This document shows positions 58,270-64,000 of a stretch of 64,000 nt of DNA, in pieces; within the stretch, counting starts at the first letter, position 1; each line of letters opens with the position of its first letter. The notes beneath the pieces are model-generated. The model did not search any database. It was not told the DNA's origin and saw nothing but the letters and a program-made list of their open reading frames with translations. The stretch comes from Micromonospora sp. NBC_01699 (lineage in GTDB: Bacteria; Actinomycetota; Actinomycetes; Mycobacteriales; Micromonosporaceae). The stretch spans positions 7,562,001 to 7,626,000 of the forward strand of contig NZ_CP109199.1 of the NCBI RefSeq assembly GCF_036250065.1, in the 5' to 3' direction. A program made the position numbers and the translations under genes.

Positions 58270-59361
58270 ATGGCTACGGTCACCTATTCCAAGGCAACCC
58301 GCATCTACGCGGGCACCGAACGCCCCGCAGTCGACCACCTCGACCTGGAGATCGGCGACGGGGAGTTCCTCGTCCTGGTCGGCCCCTCCGGCTGCGGCAA
58401 GTCCACCAGCCTGCGGATGCTCGCCGGCCTGGAGGACGTCGACGACGGCTCGATCTTCATCGACAGCCGCGACGTCACCCACCTGCCGCCGAAGGCACGG
58501 GACATCGCGATGGTGTTCCAGAACTACGCGCTCTACCCGCACATGACGGTCTACGAGAACATGGCGTTCGCGTTGAAGCTCCGCAAGACCTCGAAGGCGG
58601 AGATCGACCGGCGGGTCAAGGAGGCGGCGGCGCTGCTCCAGCTCGACGACTACCTCGGCCGCAAGCCGAAGGCGCTCTCCGGTGGCCAGCGCCAGCGGGT
58701 GGCGATGGGCCGGGCGATCGTCCGCGAGCCGCAGGTCTTCCTCATGGACGAGCCGCTGTCGAACCTCGACGCCAAGCTCCGGGTGCAGACCCGTACGCAG
58801 ATCGCGTCGTTGCAGGCCAAGCTCGGCATCACCACCGTCTACGTCACCCACGACCAGGTCGAGGCGATGACCATGGGTCACCGGGTGGCGGTCATGCTCG
58901 ACGGCGTGCTCCAGCAGGTCGACACCCCGCGGGCGCTCTACGACACCCCGTCGAACGTCTTCGTGGCCGGCTTCATGGGCTCCCCGGCGATGAACATCAA
59001 GACCGTTCCGCTGACCGAGACCGGCGCGAACTTCGCCGAGCTGATCGTTCCGCTCACCCGTGAGCAGATCGAGGCGGCCAAGGCCGACGGCGGCAACGGC
59101 AACGTCACCGTGGGCTTCCGCCCCGAGGACTGCGACCTGGTCAGCCCGAGCGAGGGCGGCCTGCCGGTGACGGTCGAGCTGGTCGAGGACCTCGGCTCGG
59201 ACGCCAACATCTACGGCACCGCCACGATCAACGGCACCTCGGAGCGCTTCGTGGTGCGTACCGACCGGCGCACGATGCCGAACATGGGTGACACCGTCTA
59301 CGTGAAGCCGCGTACCGGCAAGAACCACACCTTCCACGCCACCACCGGCGTGCGCATCTGA
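58270..59361 (+). CDS. msiK: Multiple sugar ABC transporter ATPase, MsiK/UgpC type
   Basis: 363 residues from the ATG at 58270 (AGGAAG upstream). Walker A GPSGCGKST at 38-46, Q-loop FQNYALYPHMTV, signature LSGGQRQR near 134, Walker B VFLMDEPLSNLD near 155, switch histidine TVYVTHDQVEAM. A TOBE-like regulatory domain fills the C-terminus (about 240-363; VGFRPEDCDLV). This family energises several sugar importers (cellobiose, maltose and others) whose membrane parts are encoded elsewhere. No partner permease is in the window, as expected for a shared ATPase. Confidence 0.9.
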   Translation: MATVTYSKATRIYAGTERPAVDHLDLEIGDGEFLVLVGPSGCGKSTSLRMLAGLEDVDDGSIFIDSRDVTHLPPKARDIAMVFQNYALYPHMTVYENMAFALKLRKTSKAEIDRRVKEAAALLQLDDYLGRKPKALSGGQRQRVAMGRAIVREPQVFLMDEPLSNLDAKLRVQTRTQIASLQAKLGITTVYVTHDQVEAMTMGHRVAVMLDGVLQQVDTPRALYDTPSNVFVAGFMGSPAMNIKTVPLTETGANFAELIVPLTREQIEAAKADGGNGNVTVGFRPEDCDLVSPSEGGLPVTVELVEDLGSDANIYGTATINGTSERFVVRTDRRTMPNMGDTVYVKPRTGKNHTFHATTGVRI

Positions 59362-59387
59362 GGTAACGCGACAGGCGACAACACGAG

Positions 59388-59415
59388 GGGGCGGTCCGCG
59401 CGAGCGGACCGCCCC
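59388..59415 (+). terminator. Strong rho-independent-type terminator after the MsiK-like gene
   Basis: GGGGCGGTCCGC and its exact complement form a 12-bp stem with a GCGA loop, 26 nt after the stop codon. Only a short TT follows, the usual form of actinomycete terminators. It also stands before the convergent NlpC/P60 gene end. Confidence 0.85.
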
Positions 59416-59449
59416 TTCCGCGTACGCCCGACGAACGGGTCGTCGTCGG

Positions 59450-60088
59450 TCACGGATACACGTTGTTGATTTCGACGGCTACCGGGGTCGGAGTGGGTGT
59501 GGGCTGCGACTTCGCCTTCGGCTTCGGCGATTCACCCGATGACGACTTCTTCGGGTCGGCCTTCGGCGGCTTGGTCGGCGTCAGCCGCTTGGCCGTGTCC
59601 AGGTGGTTCTTGTAGTACGCGCTCAGCGTCACCTTCTTGACCTTGCCCGACCCGGACGAGGCGTGGACCATCTTGCCCTTGCCGGCGTAGATGCCCACGT
59701 GGTCGACGTTGCCGTCGTTGTTCCAGTCGAAGTAGAGCAGGTCGCCCTTCTGGAGGTTCTTGACCGAGACGGTCTTCCCCTTGTGTGACTGCACCTCGGC
59801 GGTGGTACGCGCCAGGCTCGCCCCGGTCCCCTTGTACGCGTAGTAGACGAGACCGGAACAGTCGAAGCTGCTCGGGCCCTCGGCGCCCCAGACGTACCGG
59901 TCGCCGATCTGCTGCTCGGCCCGGCAGACCGCCCGCTCGCCCGGACTCCCGCTGGTGCACGACTTGCTCGCGGCACTGGCCAGGCTGCTCACCCCGAACA
60001 GGGCCCCGCCGATCAGGACCAGGGCGAACATCAGCTTGGCAAGGGACTGGACTCCCGGCCACGGGTTGCGGATCAGGGTCGGTCGCAC
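59450..60088 (-). CDS. NlpC/P60 peptidoglycan peptidase (active-site complete)
   Basis: 212 residues from the GTG at 60088, after GGAGGAGG 4 nt away. Signal peptide or anchor about 1-40. NlpC/P60 domain about 50-165 with the catalytic Cys77 in FDCSGLVYYAYKGTG, His130 in DHVGIYAG and third residue His142 in KMVHASS. A Lys/Pro/Thr-rich C-terminal tail (about 165-212) suits cell-wall attachment. Probably cleaves stem peptides in the wall. It overlaps the upstream paralogue by 16 nt, so the two are made together. Confidence 0.88.
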   Translation of the reverse strand: MRPTLIRNPWPGVQSLAKLMFALVLIGGALFGVSSLASAASKSCTSGSPGERAVCRAEQQIGDRYVWGAEGPSSFDCSGLVYYAYKGTGASLARTTAEVQSHKGKTVSVKNLQKGDLLYFDWNNDGNVDHVGIYAGKGKMVHASSGSGKVKKVTLSAYYKNHLDTAKRLTPTKPPKADPKKSSSGESPKPKAKSQPTPTPTPVAVEINNVYP

Positions 60089-61440
60089 GGTGCCTCCTCC
60101 GGGTTCGTGCCGGTGCCGTTGTCCCCGGCGGTGGCCGGTTCCACCACGCCGGGCTTGTCGTCCAGCGCGCCGGACGGGTCGATGCTCACGATCTTGTGGT
60201 CGACTACGTCGGTGTCGACGCAGTCATCGGTCGGCTCGGTGGTCGGCTCACCGTCGGTGGTCGGCTCGTCCTCGGTGCCACCGCAAGCCGCGTCACCCTC
60301 CCCGTCACCCTCCCCGTCGCCCTGCTCGTCGCCCTCGGGGCTGTCGGTGTCCGGGGCGCCACTGTCCGGGCTGTCGGTCTCGGCGTCGGTCTCCGGGGCG
60401 TCGCCGTCCGGGTTGTCGGTGTCCGCGTCGGCGTCGGTCTCGGGGGCGGTATCCGGGCTGTCGGTGTCCGCGTCGCCCTCGGGACTGTCGGCGTCGGGGG
60501 CGGGCTCCGTCCCGGTGGTGTCGGCGTCGCTCTCGGGTCCACCGCTGGTGTCGCCACCGGTCGTCGTGGTGGTCGTCGTGGTGGTTCCGTCGCCCGTGGT
60601 CGTCGTGGTGGTGGTAGTGGTCGTGGTGCCGTCGCCGGAGGTCGTCGTGGTGTCGTCCCCACCCGGTGTCTCGACGTCGTCCTCGACCGGCTCGGTCCCG
60701 TCACCCTCGGTCCCGTCCCCCTCGGGGGTGTCGCCCTCGGTTCCCTCCCCCTCGGGGGCGGGCGTTTCGCCCTCCGGCGTGCCGACGTCTCCCTCGGGCG
60801 TCTCCTCGTCCGGGGCACCGCCGTCGGGCGTCTCCTCGTCGGGGGCGCCGCCGTCGGGTTCGGGGCACGAATCGGTGCCGTCCTGTTCCGCCATGGGGTT
60901 GTTCACCCGAACCTGTTCGACTTTCGGACCGGCGACGACGGGGCGTACCGCCAGCTTCGTCAGTTGCTTGATCCGGGCGGGGGTCAGCTCGGTGAGCTTG
61001 ACGGTTTCGGACTTCTTCGAGGACGGAGAACCGGTGGCAATGATCACCCGGTCTTTTCCGGCATAGATTCCGACCCGGTCGACGCCCTGTCCCGACGAGT
61101 TGAAGTAGAGCAGGTCCCCGGCCTTACGGTCCTTGACCGGCACCGTCCAACCCAGTTTGACCGCCTTGTTGTAGCTGCCGGACGCGGGCAGGTAGTTGCC
61201 CTTCAAACCCGCTTTCCGGTACGCCTCGTAGCCGATCCGGGCACAGGCCAGAGCCTTCGTCTGCTTCGCGTCCCAACTGCACTTCTTGCCCACCTGCTCC
61301 CGGGCATGGCACAGCGCCTTCTGGTTGCCGTTTCCGGTGCAGTTCGGAGCCGCACTTGCCAGACCGGTGGTGAGCGCGATCGCCGCGCCGATCAGGGTTG
61401 TCGCGAACAGCAGCGGCAACAGTTTTCGGATTCGTTTCAT
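60073..61440 (-). CDS. Secreted NlpC/P60-like pseudoenzyme with acidic Thr-rich tail
   Basis: 455 residues. Signal peptide about 1-31. An NlpC/P60-like domain (about 32-160) is a clear paralogue of the next gene: Cys66 is kept in ALACARIGYEAYRKAG, but the catalytic histidines are replaced (DRVGIYAG, Arg122; IIATGS, Ile134). Residues about 190-440 are acidic low complexity made of EETPDGG, SPEGDAD-like units and two runs of 11 and 9 threonines, with few cysteines. Such tails often are glycosylated or wall-spanning. It is probably a non-catalytic binder or modulator of the active paralogue. Confidence 0.8.
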   Translation of the reverse strand: MKRIRKLLPLLFATTLIGAAIALTTGLASAAPNCTGNGNQKALCHAREQVGKKCSWDAKQTKALACARIGYEAYRKAGLKGNYLPASGSYNKAVKLGWTVPVKDRKAGDLLYFNSSGQGVDRVGIYAGKDRVIIATGSPSSKKSETVKLTELTPARIKQLTKLAVRPVVAGPKVEQVRVNNPMAEQDGTDSCPEPDGGAPDEETPDGGAPDEETPEGDVGTPEGETPAPEGEGTEGDTPEGDGTEGDGTEPVEDDVETPGGDDTTTTSGDGTTTTTTTTTTTGDGTTTTTTTTTGGDTSGGPESDADTTGTEPAPDADSPEGDADTDSPDTAPETDADADTDNPDGDAPETDAETDSPDSGAPDTDSPEGDEQGDGEGDGEGDAACGGTEDEPTTDGEPTTEPTDDCVDTDVVDHKIVSIDPSGALDDKPGVVEPATAGDNGTGTNPEEAPCDRP

Positions 61441-61751
61441 GTGGTCGGCCTCCAGGGTCCGTCGAGCTGGCGAATGTGCGGAAGAGTCCGGCTCGGCCCG
61501 CGTATGGAGACCAGTTCACCGTGGCGCGGGATGTCCTGTCAGGAATGGAGCTGTACGGGAAAGTTCCGACCACGAAGACGCTGCCCCGTACCGGTCCCGG
61601 TTGTCCGGAACGGGTGGATGGGCAGGTCGGGACTGTCCCGTACGGGATCCCGCCTGGCTTTTCGGTGGGCGCCGCCATTGACTGAAATGACCGACGCGGC
61701 TACGAAACCAGGCTCGTCGGCACCTATTACATTCCGAACTGGAGCGGGCTG
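61441..61751. other. Divergent intergenic region, no gene seen
   Basis: Separates the NlpC/P60 pair (leftward) from a secreted protein (rightward). It was checked by eye for a ydaO-type c-di-AMP riboswitch, which controls related peptidases in actinomycetes, but the conserved blocks were not found. No coding frame here is supported. Confidence 0.35.
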
Positions 61752-62432
61752 ATGAGATCCGTACTGAAGAGTAAATTCGCACCCCTCGCGCTTGCGCTGG
61801 TCATGATCGGTTCGGCGGTTGCCGCCGGTGCGACGATGGCGAGCGCGGCCACCACCTACACGCGGAGCTACACGATAGTGAAGGAGTTCTACTCGCAGCC
61901 GCTGAAGCGCTGCGTCCGGGTCACCCTGTGGGGCAGCGTGACCTTCCAGACCAAGGTCCGAAACGAGTGGGCCGGTCGCATCACCGACTACGTGAACCGC
62001 AAAATCGAGAACCCGACCGTCCGGGCCTCCATACTGGACAAGTGCGGTGCCGGCGCCAAGCCCGCAACGGCAACCAAGGCCAGCGTCAACCAGCGGTGGT
62101 ACGACCACAACTGTGCGGTCGAGCCGAGTATCTCGGCCGGATTCCCATGGGCGATCAGTGTTGGCGCGACGGCCAAATGTGGTTCCGTGAAGACCGCGAG
62201 CCGGACCAGTTCGTACGGCAAGGGCAAGACCTACACCCAGTACAACAGCGGCCGACCGGTATCCTGGAAGGACGGCAAGGCCGGCTCCGTGCCACAGAGC
62301 GTGACGGATTCGCGGGGAAAGGTGAGCACGTTCGCATTCTGCCTCGGGGCGACCGCCACCGTGAAAATCTACGTCGGCACGAAGGACGACAGTTGGGTGG
62401 CCAAGGATCTGAAAGCCTGCGTGAAGAAGTAG
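61752..62432 (+). CDS. Secreted hypothetical protein
   Basis: 226 residues; start ATG 61752 after an acidic leader with GGAGCGG upstream. Signal peptide about 1-33 (LALALVMIGSAVAAGATMASA). The mature protein (about 190 residues) has six cysteines (RCVRV, DKCGAG, HNCAVE, AKCGSV, FCLGAT, KACVKK), so three disulfides are likely. The alternating strand-rich pattern suggests an all-beta extracellular domain. No family recognised. It is divergent from the NlpC/P60 pair and could share regulation with it. Confidence 0.7.
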   Translation: MRSVLKSKFAPLALALVMIGSAVAAGATMASAATTYTRSYTIVKEFYSQPLKRCVRVTLWGSVTFQTKVRNEWAGRITDYVNRKIENPTVRASILDKCGAGAKPATATKASVNQRWYDHNCAVEPSISAGFPWAISVGATAKCGSVKTASRTSSYGKGKTYTQYNSGRPVSWKDGKAGSVPQSVTDSRGKVSTFAFCLGATATVKIYVGTKDDSWVAKDLKACVKK

Positions 62433-62521
62433 CCGCCGTCCGACATGTTCTCGATGTGGCCGATCACCGCTCAGTGGTCGGCCACATTCGTGCGTGATAG
62501 CCGGATCATCGAGGCCGACGG

Positions 62522-64000
62522 TTACGGCGAGGTCAGTCGATGGGTCAGGGCGGTGTGCCGGCGACCGGTCCCGGCGGTGCGGACCGCGATCGCGATCGCC
62601 TTGCGGGAGCCGGCGAGCACGACGAGTTTCCGGGCCCGGGTGACCGCGGTGTAGAGCAGGTTGCGCTGCAACATCGTGTACGAACTCATGGTCACCGGAA
62701 TCACCACCGCCGGATACTCGCTGCCCTGCGACCGGTGCACGGTGATGGCGTACGCGTGTTGCAGCTCGTCCAGCTCGTCAAAGTCGTACGCCAGGTCCTC
62801 GTCCTCGTCGGTGCGGACGGTGAGCTGGCGGTCCTCGCCGCTGAGCGCGGTGATCACGCCGACCGTGCCGTTGAAGACCCCGGCCTTGCCCTTGTCGTAG
62901 TTGTTGCGGACCTGGATGACCTTGTCGCCGACCCGGAAGACCCTGGCCCCGTGCCGCCGCTCCGGCATCGACTCGCGGTGCGGGGCGAGCGCCTCCTGAA
63001 GGATCGTGTTGAGGTTCCCGGCGCCGGCCGGGCCCCGGTGCATCGGGGTGAGCACCTGGATGTCACGCGGGTGCATTCTGAACTTGCGCGGGATCCGGTG
63101 CGCGACGATGTCGACCACGAGCTTGGCGGTGTCCTCCGGCTCGTCCATCGGGAAGAGGAAGAAGTCGGGATACTCGCCGATCGCGGGCGGCTGTCCGGCG
63201 TTGATCCGGTGCGCGTTGACCACCACCCCGGACTCCTGCGCCTGGCGGAAGATCTTCGTCAGACGTACCCGGGGAATGGCCTCGGCGCCGAGGATGTCGC
63301 GCAGCACCTCGCCCGCACCGACCGACGGCAACTGGTCCACGTCGCCGACCAGCAGCAGGTGTGCGCCGGGCGCGACCGCCTTGACCAGCTTGTTGGCCAG
63401 GATCAGGTCGAGCATCGACGCCTCGTCCACCACTATCAGGTCGGCGTCGATCGGGTTGTCCCGGTCGTGGGTCGGCTCGCCGCCGGGACGCAGTTGCAGC
63501 AGCCGGTGCACGGTAGCGGCCGGGTGCCCGGTCAGCTCGGTCATCCGCTTCGCGGCCCGGCCGGTCGGCGCGGCCAGCACGATCTTCGCCTGCTTCGCCG
63601 CAGCCAGGGCGATGATGGATTTGACCGTGAAGGACTTGCCGCAGCCGGGTCCGCCGGTGAGGACGGCGACCTTCGCGGTGAGTGCGAGCCGCACCGCCCG
63701 TTCCTGCTCGTCGGCCAGGTCGGCCCCGGTCCGGGTACGCAACCAGGCGAGCGCCTTCGTCCAGTCCACCCCGCCGAAGGCCGGCATCCGGTCACTGCGA
63801 TGGTTCAGCAGCCGGAGCAGGCTGTTGGCGAGCGCGGTCTCGGCCCGGTGGAACGGCACCAGGTACACCGCCGGAATCGTCGCGCCCTCGGTGCTGGGGT
63901 TCGGCACCTGTTCGCGTACGACGCCCTCGTCGGCGGCGAGGGTGTCCAGGCAGGTGCGGACCAGGTCGGCCGGGACCTGGAGGATCTCGGTGGCGTCGGC
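62522..64000 (-). CDS. recD2: RecD2-type ATP-dependent helicase, 5' end off the window
   Basis: At least 492 residues; the reading frame continues past the window edge. Motifs of superfamily 1B: DEQERAVRLAL, Walker A LTGGPGCGKSFTVKS, IVLAAPTGRAAKRM, DLIVVDEASMLDL (Walker B), LLLVGDVDQLPSVGAGEVL, IFRQAQESGVVVNAHRIN, and the C-terminal AYAITVHRSQGSEYP, RNLLYTAVTRARKLVVL. RecD2 proteins unwind DNA 5' to 3' and act in repair and recombination outside RecBCD. Usual length is about 720-750 residues, so roughly a third is missing at the right edge. Confidence 0.9.
   Translation of the reverse strand, partial: ADATEILQVPADLVRTCLDTLAADEGVVREQVPNPSTEGATIPAVYLVPFHRAETALANSLLRLLNHRSDRMPAFGGVDWTKALAWLRTRTGADLADEQERAVRLALTAKVAVLTGGPGCGKSFTVKSIIALAAAKQAKIVLAAPTGRAAKRMTELTGHPAATVHRLLQLRPGGEPTHDRDNPIDADLIVVDEASMLDLILANKLVKAVAPGAHLLLVGDVDQLPSVGAGEVLRDILGAEAIPRVRLTKIFRQAQESGVVVNAHRINAGQPPAIGEYPDFFLFPMDEPEDTAKLVVDIVAHRIPRKFRMHPRDIQVLTPMHRGPAGAGNLNTILQEALAPHRESMPERRHGARVFRVGDKVIQVRNNYDKGKAGVFNGTVGVITALSGEDRQLTVRTDEDEDLAYDFDELDELQHAYAITVHRSQGSEYPAVVIPVTMSSYTMLQRNLLYTAVTRARKLVVLAGSRKAIAIAVRTAGTGRRHTALTHRLTSP

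Noticed and set aside
61441-61751. ydaO-type c-di-AMP riboswitch before the NlpC/P60 pair
   Set aside because: Related peptidase genes often carry it, but I could not find the conserved blocks by eye. A covariance-model scan would settle it.

Overview
The window is about 64 kb of very high G+C DNA from the chromosome of a filamentous actinomycete. A Micromonosporaceae-type host is the best guess. This rests on the four-gene conservon, DUF397 and DUF5753 regulator pairs, an MsiK-like sugar-transport ATPase, CGNR and DUF3263 proteins, many GTG starts with GGAGG ribosome sites, and leaderless starts. No 16S sequence is present, so the family is inference. There is no phage module, integrase, transposase or CRISPR array.

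Layout: 0-5 kb holds a small secreted protein and an ABC exporter whose ATPase is fused to a secreted-type alpha/beta hydrolase. 5-14 kb is a conservon (membrane sensor, NIT/HAMP histidine kinase, roadblock protein, DUF742 protein, small GTPase), followed by a proline-rich protein and a CDC48-like double-AAA ATPase. 14-20 kb carries a toxin-antitoxin pair, a DJ-1/PfpI protein divergent from a CGNR regulator, a GNAT enzyme, a membrane acyltransferase, a PP2C-like phosphatase and small conserved proteins. 20-27 kb has a second ABC exporter and an amino-sugar operon (DeoR-type regulator, SIS isomerase/deaminase, ROK kinase, NagA) that together could take N-acetylglucosamine to fructose-6-phosphate. 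27-33 kb has an amino-acid permease, a PAP2 phosphatase, a DUF4032 protein, a glycogen-debranching-type glycosidase and an SCP2-like protein.

33-46 kb is the most accessory part: a frameshifted XRE/DUF5753 regulator with its DUF397 partner, a lower-G+C gene that looks like an immunity gene, and an 11-kb Rhs polymorphic toxin gene. The toxin has a Hint domain and a ParB-like C-terminal domain. 46-58 kb holds a BMP-like protein, a two-RCK ion channel, a glycosylase-like protein with a CrtU-like FAD enzyme, an HNH nuclease, a secreted VWA pair, an RNA ligase convergent with an orphan gene, and a small regulatory cluster next to tRNA-Thr(TGT). That cluster has a helix-turn-helix/TPR-like repressor with matching operators and tiny downstream genes. 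58-64 kb has an MsiK-like ATPase with a strong terminator, two NlpC/P60 paralogues (one catalytically dead), a secreted protein, and the 3' part of a RecD2-type helicase cut by the window edge.

The most distinctive signals are the Rhs toxin/immunity pair with a ricin-type lectin nested in a LamG domain; the hydrolase-ABC fusion joined to its permease by a 12-codon bridge ORF that arose from a duplicated gene end; the repressor/operator/tiny-gene cluster beside tRNA-Thr; the pseudo-NlpC paralogue; and dispersed long intergenic palindromes.
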